64,000 nt of DNA, taken from contig NZ_JAMJFX010000007.1 in the NCBI RefSeq assembly GCF_023544865.1, positions 80,502-144,501 of the forward strand, in the 5' to 3' direction. The translations under genes and the position numbers were made by a program. This stretch comes from Phaeovulum molybdatiresistens (GTDB lineage: Bacteria; Pseudomonadota; Alphaproteobacteria; Rhodobacterales; Rhodobacteraceae). Under the pieces are notes generated by a model. It saw only the letters and a list, made by a program, of their open reading frames with translations, was not told the origin of the DNA and did not search any database. Of the stretch, positions 27,004-35,576 are shown one piece after another; position 1 is the first letter of the stretch; each line of letters opens with the position of its first letter.

Positions 27004-27966
27004 ATGAAACAGTTTCTTGCAGCGACCACCTTCGCGGCACTGATCGCGGCCCCCTCGATGGGGGCGGCACAGACCAACCTGTTCGGCCCGCTGCTGACGC
27101 CCGCGGAATTCGCGGCGCTTCAGCCCACGACCGACGCGCTGGTGCTGGATATCCGCGTGTCCGACGGGGACAACAAGGCCGCGGATTATGATTCCGGTCA
27201 CATCGCGGGGGCGATCCACGCGCCCTACGGGCTGTTCCGCGGCCCGAAGGAAAACCCCGGCGCCGTGCCCTCGGCCGACAAGCTGACCGAGGTGCTGCGC
27301 GGTCTGGGCGTCACCCATGACCGGCCCACGCTGATCGTGCATCAGGGCAAGGACGAAACCGATTTCGGCGCCGCCGCGAGGGTTTACTGGACGCTGAAAT
27401 CCAGCGGCGTCAGCCAGCTGGCGATCCTGAACGGCGGCATGAATGCCTGGACCGAGGCCAGGCTGGACCTGTCGACCGTGCCGGGCGTGGCCCAGCCCAG
27501 CGACATCACCGTGACGCTGGCCGATGACTGGCTGGCCACCACCGATGACATCGTGCAGGTGGTCGAGGGCAAGGACAGCGCGCGCCTGGTCGATTCGCGC
27601 CCTGAATCCTTCTGGGTGGGCGAACAGGCCCACGGCGCCGCCGCGCGCCCGGGCACACTGCCGCAATCGGAATTCTTCACCCATTCGCGCTGGTTCGGCA
27701 CGACACCCAGCAAGATCGACGTGGACACCGTCAAGCGCCTGGCCGCCGAGGCGGGCTATACCAACGCCGATGCGCCGCTGGTGTCGTTCTGCAACACCGG
27801 GCATTGGGCCGCGACCAACTGGTTTGCGTTAAGCGAGCTGGCCGGGGTTGAACAGGTAAAGCTTTACCCCGATTCGATGGTGGGCTGGTCGCAGGCGGGT
27901 CTGCCGATGGACAATGTTCCCGGGCCGATCCGCAACCTGTGGAACCAGATCACGAGCGTGTTCTAA
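27004..27966 (+). CDS. Periplasmic tandem-domain rhodanese (thiosulfate sulfurtransferase)
   Basis: The 320-residue protein has a signal peptide (MKQFLAATTFAALIAAPSMG, cleavage near GAAQ) and two rhodanese domains. The N-terminal domain (about 35-165) has ALVLDIRVSDGD and GHIAGAIHAPY, but its active loop reads VHQGKDETDF, without the catalytic cysteine. The C-terminal domain (about 170-310) has the active loop SFCNTGHWAA. Such enzymes move sulfane sulfur between thiosulfate, persulfides and acceptors. I start at the ATG at 27004 because the upstream frame is non-coding in character. The transporter gene follows after three bases. Confidence 0.92.
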   Translation: MKQFLAATTFAALIAAPSMGAAQTNLFGPLLTPAEFAALQPTTDALVLDIRVSDGDNKAADYDSGHIAGAIHAPYGLFRGPKENPGAVPSADKLTEVLRGLGVTHDRPTLIVHQGKDETDFGAAARVYWTLKSSGVSQLAILNGGMNAWTEARLDLSTVPGVAQPSDITVTLADDWLATTDDIVQVVEGKDSARLVDSRPESFWVGEQAHGAAARPGTLPQSEFFTHSRWFGTTPSKIDVDTVKRLAAEAGYTNADAPLVSFCNTGHWAATNWFALSELAGVEQVKLYPDSMVGWSQAGLPMDNVPGPIRNLWNQITSVF

Positions 27967-27969
27967 GCC

Positions 27970-29094
27970 ATGGCGCAGGTGGAACATCTGCCCGCCGGTC
28001 CCGTGCGCCTGTTCGGGCGGGCGGGGCTTGTGGCGGGGGCGGGGGCGCTGGTGCTGGCGGTGGCGGCGCTTGCGGGCGCGCGCTACGGCCTGCTGCTGCT
28101 GATCGGGCTGGGCTTTGGCATCGCGCTTGAGGGGCTGCGCTTTGGCTTTGCCGGGCCCTGGCGCGCGATGATCCTGCGCCGCGAACCCGCGGGCATCCTG
28201 GCGCAGCTTTTGGCGATCGCGCTGGTCGCGGTGGTGGCCTTCCCGCTGATCGGCGCCAACCCCGGTGAACTGGTCGGCGCCCATGCCCCCGTCGGCGTGG
28301 CGATGATCGGCGGGGCCTTTGTCTTTGGCGCGGCGATGCAGCTGGTGCTGGGCTGCGGGTCCGGCACGCTGGTCAATGCGGGCAGCGGCAATGCGGTGGC
28401 GGCGGTGGCGCTGCCGTTCTTTGCCATCGGCAGCTTTGCCGGCACGCTGCATATCGATTGGTGGATGGGGCTGGGATCGGCCCCGGTGGTGGCGCTGTCG
28501 GGGACCACGGGGCTGGCGGTGACGCTGGCGGCACTGGCGGCGGTGGCGGCGCTGGTCTGGTGGCTGGGCGCGCCGCATAACCGCAAGCTGCCGCGCCGTC
28601 TGGTCTTTGCGGCGCTGGCGCTGGCGGTGCTGGCGGTGCTGAACCTGGTGGTCGCGGGCCAGCCCTGGGGCGTGGTCTATGGCCTGGGCCTGTGGGTCGG
28701 CAAGGGCGCGCAGGCGCTGGGGGCGGATCTGTCGGCCACCGGCTTCTGGGCGGCGCCCGGCAATGCCGAACGTCTGGGGCAAAGCCTGCTGACGGATGTG
28801 ACCTCATTGACCAATCTGGGCATCATCGCGGGGGCCTTCCTGGTCAGCGTCTGGCGCGGCGGTCTGCGTGACCGGGTGGCGCGCCTGCCGGCGCGGGCCT
28901 GGATCGCGGCGGTGGTCGCGGGGCTGGCGCTTGGCTATTCGTCGCGGCTGGCGTTTGGTTGCAACGTGGGGGCCTTTTTCAGCGGCATTTCCACCGGCAG
29001 CCTGCACGGCTGGGTCTGGTTCGTGGCGGCCTTCGCGGGCAGCTATTACGGCATCAAGCTGCGCCCACTGGTCGGGCTGGAGGCAAAGGCATGA
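27970..29094 (+). CDS. YeeE/YedE (TsuA-like) sulfur-compound transporter
   Basis: The 374-residue inner-membrane protein has about nine or ten hydrophobic segments. The conserved cysteine motifs of the family are LVLGCGSGTLVNAGSG in the first half and RLAFGCNVGAFFSGISTG followed by SLHGWVW in the second. In TsuA (YeeE) these cysteines relay thiosulfate across the membrane. The partner here is an exported rhodanese, and a small membrane protein overlaps the end by ATGA. Thiosulfate or a persulfide is therefore the likely cargo. The exact ion is inferred. Confidence 0.9.
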   Translation: MAQVEHLPAGPVRLFGRAGLVAGAGALVLAVAALAGARYGLLLLIGLGFGIALEGLRFGFAGPWRAMILRREPAGILAQLLAIALVAVVAFPLIGANPGELVGAHAPVGVAMIGGAFVFGAAMQLVLGCGSGTLVNAGSGNAVAAVALPFFAIGSFAGTLHIDWWMGLGSAPVVALSGTTGLAVTLAALAAVAALVWWLGAPHNRKLPRRLVFAALALAVLAVLNLVVAGQPWGVVYGLGLWVGKGAQALGADLSATGFWAAPGNAERLGQSLLTDVTSLTNLGIIAGAFLVSVWRGGLRDRVARLPARAWIAAVVAGLALGYSSRLAFGCNVGAFFSGISTGSLHGWVWFVAAFAGSYYGIKLRPLVGLEAKA

Positions 29095-29258
29095 CGCGGG
29101 CACCTGTGGCATGGGGCGTGCTGGTGCTGATCGGGGCGGTGGTGCTGGCCGATCTGGCGGGCAGCGCGCCGCTGAACCCCTACAAGGCGCCGCCCGCGCT
29201 GGCGCTGGGGTCGGGGCAGGCGGCCAGCGGCGCGCATTGCGCGGCCCCGCCGAAGTGA
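29091..29258 (+). CDS. Small single-span membrane protein in the sulfur operon
   Basis: This 55-residue frame starts with an ATG that overlaps the transporter stop (ATGA) and ends 15 bases before a strong terminator, so it is very likely translated. It has one membrane segment (AWGVLVLIGAVVLADLAG), a proline/alanine-rich tail and a single cysteine near the end (GAHCAAPPK). I recognise no family. Its position suggests a subunit or periplasmic sulfur acceptor for the transporter. Confidence 0.65.
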   Translation: MTRAPVAWGVLVLIGAVVLADLAGSAPLNPYKAPPALALGSGQAASGAHCAAPPK

Positions 29259-29272
29259 CGAAGTTGAACTGG

Positions 29273-29299
29273 AAAGGGCCGGGATATCCCGGCCCTTTT
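29273..29299. terminator. Bidirectional terminator between the sulfur operon and the peroxidase-like gene
   Basis: AAAGGGCCGGG (29273-29283) pairs with CCCGGCCCTTT (29288-29298) around ATAT, with T runs on both strands, between converging genes. Confidence 0.9.
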
Positions 29300-29303
29300 C
29301 CTG

Positions 29304-29861
29304 TCAGGCCCGTGGCAAAAGCGGGCGAAAGGCGTTCACGATCGGCGCCGCATCGGGCCGGGTGGGCGATCCCCAGGTGGCGACAACCTCACCCGCGGGG
29401 CCCAGCAGCACCTTGTTGAAATTCCAGCGCGGCACAAAGCCATGCGCATCGCGCAGCCAGCGGTAAAAGGGATGCACCTCGCCGCGCGCGACATGGACGA
29501 TATCGGTCATCGGCAGGGTCAGGCCATAGGTCAGGGTGCAGAATTCCTTGACCGCCGCGGCATCGTCCAGTTCCTGGCGGAAATCATCCGAGGGCACGGC
29601 CAGCACCACAAGCCCCTTTGGCCCCCAGCTGTCATGCAGCGCCTGCATCTGTTCCAGCTGCGGCGTGAACCCGCACAGCGAGGCGGTATTGACCACCAGC
29701 ACCGGGCGGCCGCGCCACAGGGCGGTGTCGATCACGCCCCCGTCGATCGAGGGGAAGGTAAAGCTGGGCTGGCTGTCGGCATGGGCCCCGCGTCCGGCCA
29801 GGGTGGTGGCCGCAGCGGTGGGCAGGGCGGCCAGAAGGCCAAGGGCGTGGCGGCGGTGCAT
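29304..29861 (-). CDS. Exported glutathione peroxidase-like thiol peroxidase
   Basis: The 185-residue protein begins with an export signal (MHRRHALGLLAALPTAAATT, then LAGRGAHA; the double arginine hints at Tat). The glutathione peroxidase fold follows. The catalytic cysteine is in VVNTASLCGFTPQLEQM, and RWNFNKVLLG carries the tryptophan and asparagine of the active tetrad. I choose the second ATG at 29861 because GGAGG would be only two bases from the first at 29864. Most bacterial homologues are cytoplasmic, so export is notable and suggests detoxifying periplasmic peroxides. The reductant is unknown. Confidence 0.85.
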   Translation of the reverse strand: MHRRHALGLLAALPTAAATTLAGRGAHADSQPSFTFPSIDGGVIDTALWRGRPVLVVNTASLCGFTPQLEQMQALHDSWGPKGLVVLAVPSDDFRQELDDAAAVKEFCTLTYGLTLPMTDIVHVARGEVHPFYRWLRDAHGFVPRWNFNKVLLGPAGEVVATWGSPTRPDAAPIVNAFRPLLPRA

Positions 29862-29912
29862 CATCTCCTCCGGTCGGGACTGCCACAAAGGTAGGGCGCG
29901 CCGCGCAAAGGA

Positions 29913-29937
29913 AAAGGGCCGGAAGATCCGGCCCTTT
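29913..29937 (-). terminator. Terminator of the xdh/nucleoside transporter unit
   Basis: AAAGGGCCGG (29913-29922) pairs with CCGGCCCTTT (29928-29937). On the minus strand a TTTTCC run follows the stem, 20 bases after the BMP gene stop. Confidence 0.85.
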
Positions 29938-29956
29938 CGCATGCGTTCGGGGGGGC

Positions 29957-31039
29957 TTACTTCGGCAGTTCGGCGGTGATGCCTTCGACGTAGAAGTTCA
30001 GGCCCGACAGTTCCTCATCAGTGGCGACCTGACCTTCGGCCAGCCAGGCGCTGCCGTCCTGCTTGTTCAACGGGCCGGTGAAGGGGTGGTATTCGCCCGA
30101 TGCGATCTTGTCGCGAAGTGCCTCGGCCTCGGCCTTGACCTCGGCGGGGACGGCCTCGGTGATTTCGCCGATCACGACCTCGCCATCACCGATCCCGCCC
30201 CAGGTGGCGCTGGATTCCCAGGTGCCGTCCAGCATCATGCCGACGCGCTTGACGTAATAGGGGTCCCAGTTGTCGATGATCGAGGAAATCCGCGGCGCGG
30301 GGGCAAATGATCCCATATCGGATGCCTGACCAAAGCTGTAGATCCCGGCCTCTTGCGCCTTGGCCTGCGGCGCGGTGGAATCGGTGTGCTGCAGGATGAC
30401 GTCCACGCCTTCGGCGATCAGCGCGGCGGCGGCGTCCGCCTCTTTCGCGGGGTCGAACCAAGTGTAGGCCCAGACCACCTTCATTTCCACATCCGGGTTC
30501 ACCTTGCGGGCGTGGATGAAGGACGAGTTGATGCCCTGCACCACCTCGGGGATCGGGAAGGACCCGATGTAGCCGATCTTGTTCGACTTGGTCATATGGC
30601 CCGCGATCGTGCCCAGAACGGCGCGGCCTTCGTAGAAGCGCGCGTCATAGGTGGCGACGTTGTCGGCGCGCTTGTAGCCGGTGGCATGTTCGAATTTCAC
30701 ATCCGGGAATTTGGCCGCGACATTCATCACCGCATCCATGAAGCCGAACGAGGTCGCGAAGATCAGCTTGTTGCCTTCCAGCGCCATCTGCGTCAGCACG
30801 CGTTCGGCATCGGGGCCTTCGGGCACGCTTTCGACGTAAGAGGTGACGACGCGGTCGCCATAGGCGGCCTCAACCGCCTTGCGGCCCAGATCGTGCTGAT
30901 AGGACCAGCCCATGTCGCCCACCGGGCCGACATAGATGAAGCCCACCTTCAGCGGGTCCTGGGCAAAGGCGGGCAGGGTGGTCGCGGCGGCCAGCAGGGC
31001 GGTCGCGGCGGTGGTGGTCAGAAAGGATCTGCGGTTCAT
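29957..31039 (-). CDS. BMP-family ABC substrate-binding protein (nucleoside/purine type)
   Basis: The 360-residue protein has a twin-arginine-like signal (MNRRSFLTTTAATALLAAAT). The body is of the basic membrane protein family: LKVGFIYVGPVGDMGWSYQH, ESVPEGPDAERVLTQMALEG, KIGYIGSFPIPEVVQGINSS and DVILQHTDSTAPQAKAQEAG. Members bind nucleosides or purines. It is the last gene of the leftward run xdhA-xdhB-xdhC-ATPase-permease-permease-BMP, so the imported ligand is probably a purine destined for xanthine dehydrogenase. Confidence 0.92.
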   Translation of the reverse strand: MNRRSFLTTTAATALLAAATTLPAFAQDPLKVGFIYVGPVGDMGWSYQHDLGRKAVEAAYGDRVVTSYVESVPEGPDAERVLTQMALEGNKLIFATSFGFMDAVMNVAAKFPDVKFEHATGYKRADNVATYDARFYEGRAVLGTIAGHMTKSNKIGYIGSFPIPEVVQGINSSFIHARKVNPDVEMKVVWAYTWFDPAKEADAAAALIAEGVDVILQHTDSTAPQAKAQEAGIYSFGQASDMGSFAPAPRISSIIDNWDPYYVKRVGMMLDGTWESSATWGGIGDGEVVIGEITEAVPAEVKAEAEALRDKIASGEYHPFTGPLNKQDGSAWLAEGQVATDEELSGLNFYVEGITAELPK

Positions 31040-31085
31040 GGGTGCTCCCCGTTGGTTAAGGCCCCTGCGGGCCGGGTGATGGGCC

Positions 31086-32018
31086 TCAGGTCGAGGCATG
31101 GAAGGATCGGCCAAGGGCGGCCGGTGCCGCCTGCGCGCCGCGCCGGTGCAGCGCGGTGATCAGCACAAGCGCCACGATGGTCACGACATAGGGCGCCATG
31201 GTCAGCAGATGCACCGGGATCTTGTAACCCGCCGCCTGCATCTGCAGCTGGATCGCGGTGATGCCGCCGAACAGATAGGCCCCCAGCAGCACCCGTTCCG
31301 GCCGCCAGCTGGCAAAGACCACGATCGCCAGCGCGATCCAGCCCGCGCCCGCGGTCATGCCTTCGGTCCATTGCGGCACGCGCACCAGGCTAAGGTAGGC
31401 GCCCCCCAGACCCGCCAGCGCCCCGCCAAAGGCCAGCGCGGTCACCCGCACCGCCACCACCCGGTAGCCAAGCGCATGGGCGGCATCATGGTTTTCGCCC
31501 ACCGCGCGCAGGATCAGCCCGGCGCGGGAATGGCGCAGGAACCACCACGTCGCCGCCACCAGCGCCAGCGATGCATAGACCATCCAGTCATGCGAAAAGA
31601 GGATGCGCCCCGCCACCGGGATCTCGGCCAGCGGCCCGAAGGGCAGCTTGGGCGTGGGCGGCGGGCGCACCCCCTCAAAGCCCTTGCCGATCAGCGCCGA
31701 CAGGCCCAGCCCGAACAGCGTAAGCGCAAGCCCCGTGGCGACCTGATTGGACAGCAGAACCTGCGTCAGAAAGGCAAAGATCAGCGCCATCGCGGCCCCC
31801 GCCAGCGCCCCGCCCAGAAAGCCCAGAACCGGGCTGCCCGTGGCCACGGCCGCGGCAAAGCCGCCCACCGCGCCCATGATCATCATCCCCTCGACCCCAA
31901 GGTTCAGCACGCCTGCCTTTTCGGCCACCAGCTCGCCCGTGGCGGCCAGCAGAACGGGGGTTGAGGCCGCCATCAGCGTGGCGATCAGCACCACGATATC
32001 GATACCGCCAAGGATCAT
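31086..32018 (-). CDS. ABC transporter permease, nucleoside/sugar type (second subunit)
   Basis: The 310-residue membrane protein is a branched-chain/ribose-type permease with KAGVLNLGVEGMMIMGAVGG, SNQVATGLALTLFGLGLSA and AVGENHDAAHALGYRVVAVR (the coupling region). It starts inside the end of the first permease gene (overlap 32015-32018) and precedes the BMP gene by 46 bases. It forms the channel together with the first permease. Confidence 0.93.
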   Translation of the reverse strand: MILGGIDIVVLIATLMAASTPVLLAATGELVAEKAGVLNLGVEGMMIMGAVGGFAAAVATGSPVLGFLGGALAGAAMALIFAFLTQVLLSNQVATGLALTLFGLGLSALIGKGFEGVRPPPTPKLPFGPLAEIPVAGRILFSHDWMVYASLALVAATWWFLRHSRAGLILRAVGENHDAAHALGYRVVAVRVTALAFGGALAGLGGAYLSLVRVPQWTEGMTAGAGWIALAIVVFASWRPERVLLGAYLFGGITAIQLQMQAAGYKIPVHLLTMAPYVVTIVALVLITALHRRGAQAAPAALGRSFHAST

Positions 32019-33094
32019 GCCGGTGCCCCCCCGAAACGGATGCGGTAATTGGTCAACAAGTCAAAGCCCAGCAGGAAGAACAGCAACATCCCCTGAAACA
32101 CCTGAATCGCCGCAGCCGGCAGTTGCAGCATCAGCTGCGCCATGTCGCCGCCGATATAGGTCAGCGCCATCAACAGCCCCGCCAGCAGGATGCCGATCGG
32201 ATGCAGCCGGCCCAGAAAGGCCACGATGATCGCGGTAAAGCCATAGCCCGCGTTGAAGGCATCGGTGATCTGGCCCGATGGGCCCGCCACCTCAAACAGA
32301 CCCGCCAGCCCCGCCAGCGCACCCGACAGCCCCAGGCACGCCACCACCAGCCGCGCGGGCACCACGCCGGCAAAGCGCGCGGCCTTGGGCGCCTCGCCCG
32401 CGACGCGGATGCGGAAGCCCGCGATATGGCGGTGCATCAGAACATAGGTGCCGATCACCGCCAGCAGCGCCGCGACCACGCCCCAGTGCATCCCCGTGCC
32501 CGCGATCAGTTCGGGGTTATGGGCGGACGGATATTGCTGCAGGTTGCGCGACCCGGGAAAGCCAAAGCCCTGCGGGTTCTTCATCGGGCCAAAGGCCATG
32601 TAGGCCAGCAGGTTCTGCGCCACATAGACCAGCATCAAAGACACCAGGATTTCCGAGACGCCAAAGCGGTTCTTCAGCAGCGCCGGGATCATCGCCCAGA
32701 CCAGCCCGCCAATCCCCCCCGCGACCACCATCGCCGGGAACAGCAACGCGCTTTCGGCCGGAAAGACCGCCAGCGCCACGCCCGCGCCACAGATCGCGCC
32801 GATGATATATTGTCCCTCGGCGCCGATGTTCCAGATGCCCGCGCGAAAGCCAACCGCCAGCCCCGAGGCGATCAGGATCAGCGGCCCCGCCTTGACCAGC
32901 AGCTGGCCGCGGAAATAGCCCGCATTGGGGCCGAACAGCGGGTCCCAGAAGATGGTGCGGATCGCCGCCACCGGGTCCTTGCCCAGGGCCGCGAACAAGA
33001 TGCCCCCCGCGATCATCGTGGCGATGACGGCGATGATCGGGGTCGTGACCGACCACATCCGCGACGGCATCGGCCGTTTGACAAGGGTGATCAT
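32015..33094 (-). CDS. ABC transporter permease, nucleoside/sugar type (first subunit)
   Basis: This 359-residue permease has GFRAGIWNIGAEGQYIIGAI, NRFGVSEILVSLMLVYVAQN and AGEAPKAARFAGVVPARLVV, all typical of the NupP/YufP group that partners with BMP binding proteins. It overlaps the ATPase stop and the second permease start by four bases each, so the three are translationally coupled. Confidence 0.93.
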   Translation of the reverse strand: MITLVKRPMPSRMWSVTTPIIAVIATMIAGGILFAALGKDPVAAIRTIFWDPLFGPNAGYFRGQLLVKAGPLILIASGLAVGFRAGIWNIGAEGQYIIGAICGAGVALAVFPAESALLFPAMVVAGGIGGLVWAMIPALLKNRFGVSEILVSLMLVYVAQNLLAYMAFGPMKNPQGFGFPGSRNLQQYPSAHNPELIAGTGMHWGVVAALLAVIGTYVLMHRHIAGFRIRVAGEAPKAARFAGVVPARLVVACLGLSGALAGLAGLFEVAGPSGQITDAFNAGYGFTAIIVAFLGRLHPIGILLAGLLMALTYIGGDMAQLMLQLPAAAIQVFQGMLLFFLLGFDLLTNYRIRFGGAPA

Positions 33095-34599
33095 GGTGCG
33101 GCCTCCTGCATGCCGTGGGCGCCGCCCAGCATCAGCCCGATTTCCTCAAGCGTCAGCTGCGCGGTGTCGCGCGGGGCCGACAGGCGGCCTTCGTTCAGCG
33201 CGGCGAACCGATCCGAGATTTCCAGAAGCTCATCCAGATCCTGGCTGATCGCGATCACCGCCGCCCCGCGCGCGGCCAGATCCAGCAGCGCCTGGCGGAT
33301 CGCGGCGGCGGCGGCGGCATCCACGCCCCAGGTCGGCTGGTTGACCACAAGAACCACGGGGTCCTGCAAAACCTCGCGCCCGATGACGAATTTCTGCAGG
33401 TTGCCCCCCGAAAGGGCGCGCGCGGCCACATCGGGGCCGGGCGTGCGCACGTCAAAGGCGGAAATCACCGATTGCGCGAAACTGCGCGCGGCGGATTTGT
33501 CGATAAAGCCCTTGCGGGTCAAGGGCTTGCGGACCGTTCCTGTCAGGATCGCATTGTCCGTCAGGCTAAGGTCGGGGGCGGCGGCATGGCCCAGCCGTTC
33601 TTCGGGCGCGGCCAGCACACCCAGGCGGCGGCGCGCATTGGGCCCCAGCGCGGCGATGTCGCGCCCGTCCAGCAGCACCGTGCCCGGCGCCGTGGGCCGT
33701 TCGCCCGACAGCGCCGCCAGCAGCTCTTCCTGACCGTTGCCCGCAACCCCGCCGATGCCCAGAACCTCGCCCCGGCGCAGATCGAATCCCACGCCGCGCA
33801 GCGCCGGGCCAAAGGGCGACAGCGGCGCCAGATCCAGCCCCGCCACCTGCAAGACCATCGCGCCCGCGCGCCGCCCCGTGCGGTCCACGGGCTTCAGTTC
33901 CGCCCCTACCATCATCTCGGCCAGTTCGCGCGCCGATTTGTCGCGCGGCGCGCAGCTCGCCACCACGCGGCCCCCGCGCAGGATCGTGGCGGTGTCGCAC
34001 AGCGCGCGGATTTCCTCCAGCTTGTGCGAGATATACAGGATCGCCGTGCCCTCGGCGGCCAGCTTGCGCAGCGTGTGGAACAGGATCTCCACCTCTTGCG
34101 GGGTCAGCACGCTGGTCGGTTCGTCCATGATCAGCAGTTTCGGGTCCTGCAGCAGGCAGCGGATGATCTCGACCCGCTGGCGTTCACCCGCCGACAGATC
34201 GCCCACCGTGCGGTTTGGGTCCAGCGGCAGGCCATAGGCATTCGACACCGCACGGATGCGCCCCGCCAGCGCGCGCATCGGCGGCGGGTTTTCCATGCCA
34301 AGCGCCACGTTTTCGGCCACGCTCAGCGCCTCGAACAGCGAGAAATGCTGAAACACCATCGCCACGCCCGCGGCGCGCGCCGCGCGCGGTTCGGCCGGCT
34401 CATAGGGCGCGCCATGCAGGCGCATCGCGCCCGCATCCGGCTTGACCAGCCCGTAGATCATCTTGACCAGCGTGGATTTGCCCGCGCCGTTTTCGCCCAG
34501 CAGCGCATGCACCTCGCCCGGGGCGACGGCAAAGCTGACCCCGTCATTGGCCAGCACGCCCGGATAGGCCTTGGTCAGCCCCTCGACCGTCAACAGCAT
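33091..34599 (-). CDS. ABC transporter ATPase with two cassettes, nucleoside/sugar type
   Basis: The 502-residue protein carries two fused ATP-binding cassettes. The first has an intact Walker A (LGENGAGKSTLVKMIYG), signature LSAGERQRVEI and Walker B LLIMDEPTSVLTPQE. The second has a degenerate Walker A (GVAGNGQEELLAALSG) but a signature LSGGNLQKFVIGREVL, the usual asymmetry in RbsA/YufO-type ATPases. I start at the ATG at 34599 (MLLTVEGLTK); the longer frame runs into the xdhC end. Two 11-base direct repeats lie just upstream. Confidence 0.92.
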   Translation of the reverse strand: MLLTVEGLTKAYPGVLANDGVSFAVAPGEVHALLGENGAGKSTLVKMIYGLVKPDAGAMRLHGAPYEPAEPRAARAAGVAMVFQHFSLFEALSVAENVALGMENPPPMRALAGRIRAVSNAYGLPLDPNRTVGDLSAGERQRVEIIRCLLQDPKLLIMDEPTSVLTPQEVEILFHTLRKLAAEGTAILYISHKLEEIRALCDTATILRGGRVVASCAPRDKSARELAEMMVGAELKPVDRTGRRAGAMVLQVAGLDLAPLSPFGPALRGVGFDLRRGEVLGIGGVAGNGQEELLAALSGERPTAPGTVLLDGRDIAALGPNARRRLGVLAAPEERLGHAAAPDLSLTDNAILTGTVRKPLTRKGFIDKSAARSFAQSVISAFDVRTPGPDVAARALSGGNLQKFVIGREVLQDPVVLVVNQPTWGVDAAAAAAIRQALLDLAARGAAVIAISQDLDELLEISDRFAALNEGRLSAPRDTAQLTLEEIGLMLGGAHGMQEAAP

Positions 34600-34609
34600 G
34601 TTCTGTTCC

Positions 34610-34632
34610 GTTCCGTCCCCAGTTCCGTCCCC
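34610..34632 (-). repeat. Two tandem 11-base repeats between xdhC and the ATPase gene
   Basis: GTTCCGTCCCC occurs at 34610-34620 and 34622-34632, with GTTCC again at 34605-34609. On the transcribed strand the unit is GGGGACGGAAC. They fill the 35-base gap ahead of the ATPase start and supply its purine-rich ribosome-binding region. Confidence 0.7.
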
Positions 34633-34634
34633 AG

Positions 34635-35576
34635 TCACACGGCGCATCCTTTTGCGGTTGGTGCGACCGTTCGGGCCGCCGCGCTCTGGTCCCTCAGTAG
34701 CGCGGCTGCGACCCCCACCGCAATGGCCTGCGGATGTTTGCCAAGGCCGGGATCGCCAATCGGGCAGGTGATGCGCGAAATTGCGGCGTCGTGATGGCCA
34801 AGTGCCCGCAGCCGCGCCCGAAACCGCGCCGCCTTGCTGGCCGAACCGATCAGCCCAAGGCCGGCACAGCCATGCCCCAGCAGCCGGTGGCACAGCTCCA
34901 GGTCCAGCGCATGCGAATAGGTCAGCACCAGATGATGCGCCCCGCGCGGCGCCAGTGCCACCAGATCGGCGGGGTTTTCCGCGATCAAGGGCGTCACGCC
35001 CGTGGGCAGGTCGGGAAAACGATCCGCCCCGGTGTCGGCCCAGTGCAGCGCCAGCCCCGGCAGCGGCGCCAGCACCGACACCACCGCGCGCCCGACATGG
35101 CCCGCCCCCCAGATCCAGACCGGCATGGGCTGCGGCGCCACCGCCTCGATCAGCCAGCCGTCGCGCAACAGCGGCGGGGCCGCGCCCCGGTCGCGGGCGC
35201 GGGCCAGCGCGCGGGCGACAGACAGCGGTATCGTGGCGGGGCCCTCGATCCGGCGGGCGTGAAGGGGGCCGGTCAGCGCGGCAACTGCACCAGCCTCCCA
35301 GACCTCATAGGCCAGCGTCACCGCGCCGCCGCAGCACTGCCCCAGCGCCGGGCCAAGGGCGATCCGGTCCAGCCGCGGGGCGGTTAGGGCGCGGGCCTTG
35401 GCGATCGCCTCGAACTCCAGCCGGCCGCCGCCGATCGTGCCTTCGGTCGCGTCCCGCCAGACCAGCATCGCGGCCCCGGCCTCGCGCGGGGCCGATCCGC
35501 GGGCCTCGGCCACCAGCACCCGCACGAAGGGGCCGCGCGCCGCCGCACGGGCCAGCGTTTCGGGGCACAAAGTCAT
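34635..35576 (-). CDS. xdhC: Xanthine dehydrogenase accessory protein XdhC
   Basis: The 313-residue protein binds molybdenum cofactor and hands its sulfurated form to XdhB. It has VLVAEARGSAPREAGAAMLV, IGGGRLEFEAIAKA, ALGQCCGGAVTLAYE (the conserved cysteine pair), the Rossmann segment VWIWGAGHVGRAVVSVL and GLIGSASKAARFRARLRAL. Its start overlaps the xdhB stop by four bases. It is a chaperone and not part of the mature enzyme. Confidence 0.95.
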   Translation of the reverse strand: MTLCPETLARAAARGPFVRVLVAEARGSAPREAGAAMLVWRDATEGTIGGGRLEFEAIAKARALTAPRLDRIALGPALGQCCGGAVTLAYEVWEAGAVAALTGPLHARRIEGPATIPLSVARALARARDRGAAPPLLRDGWLIEAVAPQPMPVWIWGAGHVGRAVVSVLAPLPGLALHWADTGADRFPDLPTGVTPLIAENPADLVALAPRGAHHLVLTYSHALDLELCHRLLGHGCAGLGLIGSASKAARFRARLRALGHHDAAISRITCPIGDPGLGKHPQAIAVGVAAALLRDQSAAARTVAPTAKGCAV

